From Nesterenkonia sedimenti (GTDB lineage Bacteria; Actinomycetota; Actinomycetes; Actinomycetales; Micrococcaceae): a stretch of DNA of 57,277 bases. The stretch is taken from contig NZ_JABAHY010000010.1 of the NCBI RefSeq assembly GCF_012641515.1, positions 1 to 57,277 of the forward strand, in the 5' to 3' direction. Position numbers and translations under genes: made by a program. The notes below the pieces were generated by a model, which saw only the letters and a program-made list of their open reading frames with translations, was not told the origin of the DNA and did not search any database. Positions 47,659 to 56,251 of the stretch are shown here, one piece after another. Each line of letters opens with the position of its first letter. Position 1 is the stretch's first letter.

Positions 47659-49130
47659 GCAAAGTCCTACTCCGCGGTGGGCGCGTCATCGACCCCGGTA
47701 CAGGTTTCGACGGCATCGCCGATGTGCTCATCGACAAGGGCAGGGTCGTGGAGGTGGGAGAGAACCCCTCCGCCGAGGACGCCAAGGTCGTCGATGTCAC
47801 CGGCAAGATCGTCGGCCCCGGCTTCGTCGACCTCCACAGCCATGTGAACTCCATTGCTGGTCAGCGCCTGCAGGCCATGGATGGGGTGACCACGGCCCTA
47901 GAGCTGGAGGCCGGACTGCTGCCGGTGGATCGGGCATACGCCAAAGCCGCGCAGGAGGGCCGGCCCATCAACTTCGGGTTCTCTGCCTCCTGGGGGATGG
48001 CCCGCGCCGAGGTGCTCTCCGGCAGAGATTTCGATGCCGATTTCTCCAGTTCTCTGAGTATGCTCGCCGACCCCGCCTGGCAGGGAGACTCCACACCGAA
48101 CCAACTCGCCGCCTGGCTCCATCGCCTGGAGACCGAACTGGCCGATGGTGCCCTGGGGATCGGCATTCTGCAGGGCTACGCCCCACGCAGCGACCCCAAG
48201 GAATACCTGGCAGTCAACGAGCTGGCGGCCAGGGCAGGAACCCCGACCTTCACCCATGTTCGTGAAATCTCAGAGGCTGATCCCACCACTCCAGTCGATG
48301 GAACTGAAGAGGCAGCCCAGGCCGCCATGGAGTTCGGCGGGCAGGTCCATCACTGCCACGTCAACAGCACTTCTCGGCGGCATATCGAACGAGTTCTGGG
48401 CACCATCGACAAGGCTCAGGCCCATGGTGCCGGGATCACTGTGGAGACCTACCCCTATGGGGCCGGCAGCACCGGCATTGGTGCAGCGTTCCTGGCTCCG
48501 GAGCGCCTACCGGTCTGGGGCATCACCCCGCAAAACCTGCTGCTGGTTGCCACCGGTGAGCGGATCCGAGATGCGGCCCATCTGGCCCATGTGCGTGAAA
48601 CCGATCCCGGTGCCACCTGCATTGTGGAGTACCTCTCCGAGGATGACCCCCGGGACAGGCAGCTGCTGGAACAGACCTTGGCCTTTCCCGACAGCATTGT
48701 GGCCTCAGATGCTTTTCATGTCACCTGGCCCGATGGCACCACAGAGTCCCGAGAATGGCCTCTGCCACCGGGTGGCTCGACCCACCCCCGCACTGCCGGC
48801 ACCTTCACCCGGTCCATCCGACAGATGGTGCGCGAACGCGGCTACTGGACCTGGTTGGAGGCCTTCCGTCGGTGCAGCTGGCTGCCGGCACGAGTCATGG
48901 ACTCCACCACACCGGCCTTCAACGCCAAAGGACACCTCGGTGCCGGTGCTGATGCCGACGTCGTCGTCATCGATCCTGAGACCGTCACCGACCGGGCCAC
49001 CTATCTCGACAGCACCCGACCGGCCCAAGGTATCGAACAGCTGCTGGTCAACGGTGAGTTCGTAGTCCGCGATGGCGACCTCCTGCCCGAGGCATACCCC
49101 GGCAAGGGCCTCCGCGGCCAGCCACAGTAA
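47655..49130 (+). CDS. N-acyl-D-amino-acid deacylase-like amidohydrolase
   Basis: The 491-residue metal-dependent amidohydrolase has the HxH motif PGFVDLHSHVN, TYPYGAGSTGIGAAFL, and the block STHPRTAGTFTRSIRQMVRE followed by LPARVM, typical of D-aminoacylases. Known members remove acyl groups from N-acyl-D-amino acids. Whether this one acts on D-residues is inferred from family motifs. It overlaps the preceding hydrolase and probably forms one operon with it. Confidence 0.88.
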   Translation: MSKVLLRGGRVIDPGTGFDGIADVLIDKGRVVEVGENPSAEDAKVVDVTGKIVGPGFVDLHSHVNSIAGQRLQAMDGVTTALELEAGLLPVDRAYAKAAQEGRPINFGFSASWGMARAEVLSGRDFDADFSSSLSMLADPAWQGDSTPNQLAAWLHRLETELADGALGIGILQGYAPRSDPKEYLAVNELAARAGTPTFTHVREISEADPTTPVDGTEEAAQAAMEFGGQVHHCHVNSTSRRHIERVLGTIDKAQAHGAGITVETYPYGAGSTGIGAAFLAPERLPVWGITPQNLLLVATGERIRDAAHLAHVRETDPGATCIVEYLSEDDPRDRQLLEQTLAFPDSIVASDAFHVTWPDGTTESREWPLPPGGSTHPRTAGTFTRSIRQMVRERGYWTWLEAFRRCSWLPARVMDSTTPAFNAKGHLGAGADADVVVIDPETVTDRATYLDSTRPAQGIEQLLVNGEFVVRDGDLLPEAYPGKGLRGQPQ

Positions 49131-49225
49131 CTCGCCGAGAGGATTGCCAATGGGAAGTCACCGCGTCGAAACATTGACCTGTTTGGATAACAGATAGTCA
49201 GCACAATCGAGACGCAGGAGATCTG

Positions 49226-50446
49226 ATGCCGCAGGGAATCCCACTGGACCAAGCCATCCTCGATAAGCACCTGGAGGTCTACCACGATCTGCATGCGAAT
49301 CCGGAGCTGTCTATGCAGGAGCAGCGCACCGCCGAGGTCATCACCGGACACCTCCAGGCCCTGGGCGCGAACCCGCAACCCTGCGGCGGCACCGGGGTTG
49401 TTGGGGTGATCGAGAACGGACCGGGACCGGTGGTGGCCTTCCGAGCCGATATCGATGGGCTGCCGGTCAAAGAGGACACCGGTCTGCCCTATGCCAGCAC
49501 GGCCACCGGGCGGCTGCCCGATGGGACCGAGGTGCCCACCATGCATGCCTGCGGACATGACACTCATATCACTGCCGCACTGTCCATGGCGGCGCATCTG
49601 GTCGCCAACCGGCAGGCCTGGAGTGGGACTCTGGTGCTGATCTTCCAGCCGGGGGAGGAGACTGCGGCCGGCTCGGCGGCAATGCTTGCCGATGACATCT
49701 GGCAGAAGATCCCAGTGCCGGAGATCGTACTGGGCCAACACGTCAGCAATCTCCCCGAGGGGCACATTCACACTCGCCCCGGGCACGCGATGGCCCTGGC
49801 CGACTCCTGGCGGGTGACCGTCCACGGTGAGGGCGCCCATGGTTCCCGCCCCCACGACTCCATCGACCCCATCACCCAGGCGGCCTATATGATCACCCGA
49901 CTGCAGACTGTGGTGTCCCGGGAGACCAATCCCTCGATTCCGGCCGTGGTCACCGTGGGCACGATTTCCGGGGGTCTGAAGGAGAATGTGATCGCCGCAC
50001 AGGCGGAGTTCACCCTCAATATCCGCACGGTGGACGAGGAGTCCCGGGAACTGGTGCTCTCCCGTATCCGCCGCATCCTCGAGGCCGAGGCCGCAGCCTC
50101 CGGAGCCCCGGCCCCCACCGTTGAGGAGCTCTACCGATTCCCGCGCTGCTACAACTCCCCGGAGCTGACCCCACAGGTGGTCGCCGCCCTGGCCGCGGAG
50201 CTCGGTGAGGAGGCGGTCAATGGTGAGGCCGACCGGCGAATGGGCAGCGAGGATGTCGGACGCTTCGCCGATGACCTCGGCATCCCCCAGGTGTTCTGGT
50301 GGTTCGGCGGACACGATCCGGCAAGTTTCGCCGAGGGAACCCCTGCCGGTGGGCACAGCCCCTTCTTCGCCCCGGAGGACACCAGAGTGGTTCGGGCCGG
50401 AACCCGGGCAGCGATGGCCGCTGTCCTCTCCCAACTGGGCAACTGA
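49226..50446 (+). CDS. M20 family amidohydrolase
   Basis: The 406-residue protein matches the M20D amidohydrolase/aminoacylase group: RADIDGLPV, MHACGHDTHI, the catalytic glutamate in FQPGEE, and HGSRPHDSIDP. Members cleave N-acyl amino acids, hippurate or similar amides. GGAG precedes the ATG. It lies 95 nt after the D-aminoacylase-like gene. Confidence 0.92.
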   Translation: MPQGIPLDQAILDKHLEVYHDLHANPELSMQEQRTAEVITGHLQALGANPQPCGGTGVVGVIENGPGPVVAFRADIDGLPVKEDTGLPYASTATGRLPDGTEVPTMHACGHDTHITAALSMAAHLVANRQAWSGTLVLIFQPGEETAAGSAAMLADDIWQKIPVPEIVLGQHVSNLPEGHIHTRPGHAMALADSWRVTVHGEGAHGSRPHDSIDPITQAAYMITRLQTVVSRETNPSIPAVVTVGTISGGLKENVIAAQAEFTLNIRTVDEESRELVLSRIRRILEAEAAASGAPAPTVEELYRFPRCYNSPELTPQVVAALAAELGEEAVNGEADRRMGSEDVGRFADDLGIPQVFWWFGGHDPASFAEGTPAGGHSPFFAPEDTRVVRAGTRAAMAAVLSQLGN

Positions 50447-50564
50447 TCCCAGGTCAGAGCCTGGAGAGACAGTCTTTACGACGGTGAAACCTCGGCGTGA
50501 CGCCTCGATCATCTGTCCTCCGTAGCCTCAGTGGCATCCGGATTCATCACGAGGGAGCAGATTG

Positions 50565-52133
50565 ATGCGCATAAAGACTGCACGACCACTGACCGTGACT
50601 GCCGTGTTGGCCCTGACCCTGAGCGCATGCGGTGGAGGCGGCGACTCAAACGGTGGGACCCCGGGCGAAGGCGGCGGCGGTGAGCTCAGTGTGGCCTGGA
50701 ATGCGAATCCGCCCACCCTGGATCCTCTGGTGACAACCTCCACGGCCACCCGCGATATCTCCCGACACTTCTTCGAACCATTGATCACCATCGACGGCGA
50801 CGGCGAGATCCAACCAGTGCTCGCCGAGGACTGGGAGGTCTCCGAGGACGGTCTGGATATCGTCTTCACCCTGCGTGAGGGAGTCCTATTCCACGATGGC
50901 ACCGAGATGGAGGCCGAGGATGTGGTCGCCTCCCTGCAGCGGTGGATCGATGAGAGCAATATCGGCCAGTCCTACTTCACCGAGGCAGAGGTCAACGGAG
51001 AGGGCAATACCGTCACCGTAACCCTCGAGGAACCGATGTACGTGGCTCCGCAGCTGCTGGCCGATCAGGCCCAGCTGCCGATGATCATGCCCGCTGAGAT
51101 CGCCGAATCAGCCCCGCCGGAGGGACTGGAGGAATATGTGGGCACCGGCCCCTACGAGATGGCCACCTGGCAGGTGGACCAGTACGTGGAACTGGAACGC
51201 TTTGAGGACTATGAGTCACCCGAGGGCGAACCCAATGGCACAGCCGGTGAGAAGAACCCCTACTACGACACCATCATGATGGAGATCATCAACGACTCCT
51301 CCACCCGGCTCTCCGGCCTGCAGACCGGCGAATACGACATCGTCTACTCGGTGCCCTTCGACAATATGGCCCAATTGGAGGATGACGATTCCGTGGAGGT
51401 CATTGCCGCGGAGTCCGGCCCCCTGCAGGCGTATTTCAATAAGGCAGAAGGCCCGATGTCGGAGCTTCCCATGCGACAGGCAGTGGTGGCAGCCATGAAC
51501 GCCAATGACATCATGATCTCCGCCTACGCCGAGGAGCAGTACTACACCACCAATGGCGCCCTGATGCCCGAGGATTCAGTGTGGTACTCCGATGCCAATA
51601 TGGAAATCCGCGACGAAAGCGGTCCCGAGGATGTCGAGGCGTTCCTGGAGGAGGCCGACTACGACGGCGAGACCATCCGCATTATCACAACCCAGGAGTA
51701 CGACCACATCTACCAGTCCTCTGTGATGCTGCAGGAGCAGCTCAATGAGGCCGGCATCAACACCGAACTCAATGTCTACGACTGGCCCACCGTGCTGCAG
51801 GATCGGGAGAACCCCGAGGCCTACGACATCTTCATCACCGGCTTCACCCCGGTGGCTGTACCGGTGACCTTCGTCTTCCTGCACCCGACCTGGGCCGGCT
51901 GGACCGATGACGAGGATATCCAGGCCGCCATCGATACGGTCACCTCGGCCGAGGATGAAGAAGGCGCCCTGGAAGGTGCCCAGGACCTCCAGGTGGCCTA
52001 TTACGACTACCTGCCCGCGGCGAAGTTCGGTGAGGCCACATCCACGGTGGGCTACCAGGCAGAGCTGGAAGGAATCGACTTCGCGCCGATCTCAGGCGTC
52101 CACTTCTGGAACGTGCGACCGGCAGAGGACTAA
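50565..52133 (+). CDS. Second peptide ABC transporter substrate-binding lipoprotein (family 5)
   Basis: The 522-residue protein starts at ATG 50565 with a signal peptide and lipobox (LTLSACGGG, Cys22) and the family 5 fold (LSVAWNANPPTLDPLV, FTLREGVLFHDG, YVGTGPYEM). It differs clearly from the protein at 43055-44656 and could give the importer a second specificity. No separate permease is nearby. It is convergent with the LLM gene; stops are 12 nt apart. Confidence 0.93.
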   Translation: MRIKTARPLTVTAVLALTLSACGGGGDSNGGTPGEGGGGELSVAWNANPPTLDPLVTTSTATRDISRHFFEPLITIDGDGEIQPVLAEDWEVSEDGLDIVFTLREGVLFHDGTEMEAEDVVASLQRWIDESNIGQSYFTEAEVNGEGNTVTVTLEEPMYVAPQLLADQAQLPMIMPAEIAESAPPEGLEEYVGTGPYEMATWQVDQYVELERFEDYESPEGEPNGTAGEKNPYYDTIMMEIINDSSTRLSGLQTGEYDIVYSVPFDNMAQLEDDDSVEVIAAESGPLQAYFNKAEGPMSELPMRQAVVAAMNANDIMISAYAEEQYYTTNGALMPEDSVWYSDANMEIRDESGPEDVEAFLEEADYDGETIRIITTQEYDHIYQSSVMLQEQLNEAGINTELNVYDWPTVLQDRENPEAYDIFITGFTPVAVPVTFVFLHPTWAGWTDDEDIQAAIDTVTSAEDEEGALEGAQDLQVAYYDYLPAAKFGEATSTVGYQAELEGIDFAPISGVHFWNVRPAED

Positions 52134-52145
52134 TCGCCTCCGGGA

Positions 52146-53267
52146 CTACTGGTCTGCCGCGGCTGCGCCGCCGGGGATCGGGTCCTTGCCCTCGACCCTG
52201 CGCTGTTTGAGCAGCTCATGGGTCGGCGGTGCCGGTGTGGTCTCCGGCTGACGGGCAGCGACCTCCTTGCGCAGTACCGGAACAACCTCCTCGCCCAGCA
52301 GCTCAATCTGCTCCAAAACGGTCTTCAGAGGCAGCCCAGCGTGATCGATGAGGAAGAGCTGACGCTGATAGTGCCCGGCATACTCCGCGAAGCTCAGCGT
52401 CTTCTCAATGACCTGCTCCGGGGTGCCCACGGTCAGCGGGGTCATATCAGTGAACTCCTCCAGCGAGGGCCCGCCGCCGTAGACCGGGGCATTATCGAAG
52501 TAGGGGCGGAACTCCCGGACCGCATCCTGCGAGTTATGCCGCATGAACACCTGGCCACCGAGGCCGACAATCGCCTGGTCAGCCGTGCCATGCCCATAGT
52601 GCTCGAAGCGCTCGCGGTAGAGATCGACCATCCGGCCGGTGTGCCCCTTATTCCAGAAAATATTGTTGTGGAAGAAGCCATCGCCGTAATAGGCGGCCTG
52701 CTCAGCGATCTCAGGTGAGCGGATGGAGCCGTGCCAGACAAAGGGCGGCACATCATCCAGCGGGCGCGGGGTGGCAGTGAAGCCCTGCAGCTCAGTGCGG
52801 AACCGGCCCTTCCAGTCCACATTCTCCTCGCGCCAGAGCCGCCACAGCAGGGCATAGTTCTCCACTGCCAGCGGGATACCGGCGCGGATGTCCTTGCCGA
52901 ACCACGGATAGACCGGCCCGGTGTTTCCCCGACCCATGGTCAGATCCACCCGTCCATTGGTCAGGTGCTGGGCATAGGCGTAGTCCTCGGCGATCCGGAC
53001 GGGATCCGTGGTCGTAATCAGGGTGGTCGCCGTCGAGAGCAGAATCCGTTCGGTCTGCGCGGCAATATGCGCCATCAGGATCGGTGGGTTCGCCGGAGCC
53101 ACAAACGGCGGGTTGTGGTGCTGGCCGATGGCGAAGACGTCCAGGCCCACCTCTTCGGCCTTCTTAGCGATCTCCACGGTGGCCTTGATGCGCTCATGCT
53201 CAGTGGGTTTACGACCAGTGGTCGGATCGGGAGTGACATCACCGATGGAAAAGACGCCGAACTGCAT
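52146..53267 (-). CDS. LLM class flavin-dependent oxidoreductase (CE1758-like)
   Basis: The 373-residue protein has a luciferase-like monooxygenase fold: MQFGVFSIGDV, EVGLDVFAIGQHH, VDLTMGRGNTG and HNNIFWNKGHTG. It would use reduced FMN to oxidise an unknown substrate. I chose ATG 53267, preceded by CAGGAG; the frame extends 13 residues upstream without family match. A palindromic operator lies in its promoter. Confidence 0.9.
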   Translation of the reverse strand: MQFGVFSIGDVTPDPTTGRKPTEHERIKATVEIAKKAEEVGLDVFAIGQHHNPPFVAPANPPILMAHIAAQTERILLSTATTLITTTDPVRIAEDYAYAQHLTNGRVDLTMGRGNTGPVYPWFGKDIRAGIPLAVENYALLWRLWREENVDWKGRFRTELQGFTATPRPLDDVPPFVWHGSIRSPEIAEQAAYYGDGFFHNNIFWNKGHTGRMVDLYRERFEHYGHGTADQAIVGLGGQVFMRHNSQDAVREFRPYFDNAPVYGGGPSLEEFTDMTPLTVGTPEQVIEKTLSFAEYAGHYQRQLFLIDHAGLPLKTVLEQIELLGEEVVPVLRKEVAARQPETTPAPPTHELLKQRRVEGKDPIPGGAAAADQ

Positions 53268-53310
53268 AACGGGGCTCCTGGGCAGACAGAAAGGGGAGAA
53301 TGACAACCCA

Positions 53311-53339
53311 ATAATACTTCAAATTTGAAATAAGTGCAC
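53311..53339 (-). promoter_or_regulatory. Promoter with palindromic operator for the LLM gene
   Basis: On the minus strand TATTAT (53311-53316) is a good -10 box, and the 17-bp spacer ahead of it holds the perfect 12-bp palindrome TTCAAATTTGAA (53318-53329), within a longer imperfect one. A dimeric repressor, for instance of MarR type, would block RNA polymerase here. The -35 (53334-53339) is weak. No regulator gene lies adjacent. Confidence 0.6.
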
Positions 53340-53368
53340 ACGGGCTTGTTGAGCCCCTGGTCAGCCCC

Positions 53369-53600
53369 TGTGGAGAGGTTGTGGAAAATCTCAGTCGAAA
53401 AGTGTCTATACACCCAACATGAGGTAAACGGCAAGCACCAAATCTTGGCTGAAATCTGGGGCAAAAAAAGTTCTCCCCACAGGTGTGTCGCTACATAACC
53501 GCAGGTCAGAGGCTCAATGAGCAGATATCTAACAGGGAATCCACAGGGTTTCCCTCAGCTTGTTCACAAGACACGCCGCGCAGTCCACATTTTATCCACA
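53369..53600. other. Second cluster of DnaA-box-like sites in a non-coding gap
   Basis: The gap 53268-53945 carries no recognisable gene. It contains TTATCCACA (53592-53600) and near-matches TTTTCCACA (53380-53388, minus), CTCTCCACA (53369-53377, minus), GAATCCACA (53537-53545), TTGTTCACA (53560-53568) and CTCCCCACA (53473-53481). It is about 41 kb from oriC. Similar clusters in other bacteria titrate DnaA. Confidence 0.5.
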
Positions 53601-53818
53601 GGGGCTGTGATGACACCTATTGCCCCGGGCCGCGATCTGGCCATACAGTGTCAATCGTCCGCAGGACTTAGGCCCTATTCCAAGGGCACTGATGGAGTGG
53701 GTATTGGCGAGAGTAACCGCTCGCGTGCATCCACTCTTCCAACAGGACAGGCGATGCCGGCAAGCGCCAGCTGACCGTGCAGTACGCGGCTGTCCTGTAC
53801 TCCTGAACGGGACACATT

Positions 53819-53896
53819 CGGATCGCCGGACCTGGTGCAAAGGGAAGGGGATCACGGCGGGAAACGGTCGTGATCCTGCACTGGTTCGGCGATCCG
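53819..53896. repeat. Nested inverted repeat downstream of the alpha/beta hydrolase gene
   Basis: CGGATCGCCG (53819-53828) pairs exactly with CGGCGATCCG (53887-53896), and inside them GGATCACG (53849-53856) pairs with CGTGATCC (53869-53876). It lies about 50 nt beyond the stop of the minus-strand hydrolase gene, so it may end its transcript, though no T-run is evident. It may instead be a small structured RNA or mobile-element remnant. Confidence 0.55.
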
Positions 53897-53945
53897 TCTT
53901 TATATCCAGCCCCGAGGGGTTCCAAAGAACCGCCGACCACGGCGC

Positions 53946-54734
53946 TCACCCGGCTCGATGCCGCTCCACAAACCGGGCCACCCGCGCCGGCCACCCGGAT
54001 AAATCCTCCGGTGTCTCAGCAATCGACAGCCGTGAGCTCTCAATGAGCCGGTGTAACCGCTCAGCGGTGGAGACCGGATGGGCATGATCACCCACCCAGG
54101 CCAGAATCTGCACCGGCAGCCCCAGCCCGGAGAGCTCCTGCTGATCCGGAAGATCGGTCATCGCCGCCCCCCGGAAGATCGAGGGCAGCAGTTCCTGGCT
54201 GACCGCAGGGACCCGCTCCCGGGGTCGGTCCGCCAGCGCCGGGGGAGGCAGCACCGACTGGCCCACCCGCACAAAGGCACCGATGCCGTGGTTCTCCACC
54301 AGATCAGCCGATTTCAGATAGGACTCCGCCTGCTCCGTCCGGGTCGCCCAGGCCGTCGGCGGCACCAGCAGGCTCAGGCTCGCAAACCGTTCGGGATCCT
54401 TCAGTGCGGCATACAGTGCAGTGGCCGTACCCATCGAAGGGCCGGCAATATGCACCCGCTGCCCAGGGATCACCGCGTCCAAGAGCCGCAGCAGATCATC
54501 GCCCAGCTGCGGCCACCGATAATCCGCCGGCACCGTCCGACCGGTGGAGGAGCCATGTCCCCGGGCGTCATAACGCAGCACCCGGAACCCACGCAGCCGC
54601 CCGGTCATATCCAATCCCGACCGGTGCTCCCGCCAGGCACTGGAGGTCAGTCCATGGGTCTGCACAAAGACTGGGCCCTCCCTGGGGTCCAGTTCATAGG
54701 CGAGTGTGGCTCCATCGGTCTGGAACGTCGGCAC
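53946..54734 (-). CDS. Alpha/beta hydrolase
   Basis: The protein of about 262 residues has the alpha/beta hydrolase fold: oxyanion region THGLTSSAW, GHGSS, the nucleophile in AGPSMGTA, and a late acidic/histidine region (WVGDHAHPVS). The substrate is unknown. The longer frame starts at ATG 54782; I prefer GTG 54734 because AGAGGTGA lies ahead of it and the extra 16 residues do not fit the family. It is divergent from the condensation-domain gene. Confidence 0.83.
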   Translation of the reverse strand: MPTFQTDGATLAYELDPREGPVFVQTHGLTSSAWREHRSGLDMTGRLRGFRVLRYDARGHGSSTGRTVPADYRWPQLGDDLLRLLDAVIPGQRVHIAGPSMGTATALYAALKDPERFASLSLLVPPTAWATRTEQAESYLKSADLVENHGIGAFVRVGQSVLPPPALADRPRERVPAVSQELLPSIFRGAAMTDLPDQQELSGLGLPVQILAWVGDHAHPVSTAERLHRLIESSRLSIAETPEDLSGWPARVARFVERHRAG

Positions 54735-54848
54735 GGCCGCTTGGTCACCTCTTGTGCTCAGTCCGGGCCTTTCCCGGTACATCTAGTTTCCCAACCCCTG
54801 TTAACCAGAAGTTACCCGGGGGGTCTTTTTCGCGTTGTACTGCCCCTC

Positions 54849-54854
54849 TACACT
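54849..54854 (+). promoter_or_regulatory. Putative -10 box of the condensation-domain gene
   Basis: TACACT is followed by 6 nt (acgcgt) and then ATG 54861, so transcription would begin at the start codon. No Shine-Dalgarno sequence is present. Confidence 0.5.
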
Positions 54855-54860
54855 ACGCGT

Positions 54861-56195
54861 ATGCGGCTGACTAACGTCTCCCAGATGCAGGTTCAGCCCG
54901 GCAGGCTGTCCAGCTACTCGGTGCGGGCCCGCACCCCCGCTGCAGGCCAGGGCGCCCAGCTGCCGGTGTCCTTTGACCAGAACCGGCACACCAGCTTCGG
55001 CTCCCGGCCCGGTTCCTGGATGGCAGTGGCCTTCTATCTGCCCGGCCACATCAGCCAAGAGACGTTGAGCATCGCCTGGCATATCGTCATTGAACGCCAC
55101 GGCACCCTGCGCAGTGTCTTCACCACCGACGACGACGGCGCCATCCACCTCAACAGCACCGAGATGCACCCCGGTTCCTGGACCTCCTTGGCCAGTGAAG
55201 AGAATCCGCAGGCTCTGCGGGCTGTGCTGCGCGAGCACTTCGACGAAGTCTGCCAATCCTTCGCCGAACCTTCCTACCGGCTCTGCACGGTGGAGGACCC
55301 CACCGGAACCGGGGACCGGCAGGTGATCATCGGGGCAGATCACGCCCATGTCGATGCCTGGAGCCTGCTGGTACTGGCCCGGGATATCGCAGCCTGCGCC
55401 CAGGACATCACCGAAGGCAGAACCCCTGGCGCCCAGCTGCCGGAGGTCAAGGATTTCGCTGAGCATTCCGCAGAGCTCGCCGCCCGGCCCCACCCCCCGG
55501 AGGAGATCACCCAACGCTGGCGGGAGATCCTGGAGGTCGGAGGCCAAGCCATGCCCTCCTTCCCGCTGGATCTCGGGGATATCAGCCACCCCATCCCGGA
55601 GGTTGTGGAAGTCCGCGATGTCTTCGACACCGAGGAGCTGACCCATGTCGAAGAGCATGCCGCCGACCACGGGGTACGGCTGATCGCCGTCGCCGTCTCT
55701 GTGATGACCCGGTTGGCCGCCGAGCTGGCCGATAAACCCTTCCGGGCGGTCTTCCCGGTCCACTCCCGGTACGACCCCCGGTGGTTCAACTCAGTGGGCT
55801 GGTTCATCACCAACTCCGTACTGGAGAACGCCGAGACCGACTACCGGACTTCTTATTCGGCGGTGAAGGAGGCCATCCGCCTGGGCTCCTACCCGTTGGG
55901 GCCGATTATGGCCCCCTATGGGGGCATGCCCCAGGAACCGGGGATGTTCGCGATGTCCTGGTTGGATCACCGGAAACTGCCGGTCAATGTGGCCGAGGAG
56001 CTCAGCCCCCAACATGTCTCCGCGGTGATCCGCACTGATGGGGTCATGATCTGGTTCGTCATCAATGAAAAGGGCCTGCATCTTCGCTGCCGCTACCCCG
56101 ATACGCGCCAGGCCCGCCGCTCCATGCGCACCTGGTTGGCCGGGCTGGTCTACGGGCTGCGGGCCCCACTGGAACAGCTGGCGCTGCGCGGGTGA
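54861..56195 (+). CDS. Stand-alone condensation-domain (CoA-dependent acyltransferase superfamily) protein
   Basis: The 444-residue protein resembles NRPS condensation and PapA-type acyltransferase folds: ERHGTLRSVF (C2-like) at about 78-87, the active-site HxxxD in ADHAHVDAWSL (H161, D165), and the late NSVGWFITNSVLE and MPQEPGMF. It has no adenylation or carrier domain and no NRPS genes are nearby, so it is probably a free acyltransferase or amide-forming enzyme. The frame runs upstream to 54078 but overlaps the opposite-strand hydrolase; ATG 54861 is chosen for its TACACT box and the family start. Confidence 0.82.
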   Translation: MRLTNVSQMQVQPGRLSSYSVRARTPAAGQGAQLPVSFDQNRHTSFGSRPGSWMAVAFYLPGHISQETLSIAWHIVIERHGTLRSVFTTDDDGAIHLNSTEMHPGSWTSLASEENPQALRAVLREHFDEVCQSFAEPSYRLCTVEDPTGTGDRQVIIGADHAHVDAWSLLVLARDIAACAQDITEGRTPGAQLPEVKDFAEHSAELAARPHPPEEITQRWREILEVGGQAMPSFPLDLGDISHPIPEVVEVRDVFDTEELTHVEEHAADHGVRLIAVAVSVMTRLAAELADKPFRAVFPVHSRYDPRWFNSVGWFITNSVLENAETDYRTSYSAVKEAIRLGSYPLGPIMAPYGGMPQEPGMFAMSWLDHRKLPVNVAEELSPQHVSAVIRTDGVMIWFVINEKGLHLRCRYPDTRQARRSMRTWLAGLVYGLRAPLEQLALRG

Positions 56196-56237
56196 AAGCC
56201 CTCGATGAGACCGGGGCTCGGTGTCCCTGTGGTGCAG

Positions 56238-56243
56238 TAGAGT
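56238..56243 (+). promoter_or_regulatory. Putative -10 box of dnaB
   Basis: TAGAGT lies 8 nt before the GTG of dnaB, giving a leader of 0-2 nt. No Shine-Dalgarno sequence is seen. Confidence 0.4.
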
Positions 56244-56251
56244 AGGGTGCC

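Noticed and set aside
54078-54860. N-terminal extension of the condensation-domain frame
   Set aside because: It overlaps the whole opposite-strand alpha/beta hydrolase, is Gln/Arg/Pro-rich and lacks motifs; the TACACT box supports ATG 54861.
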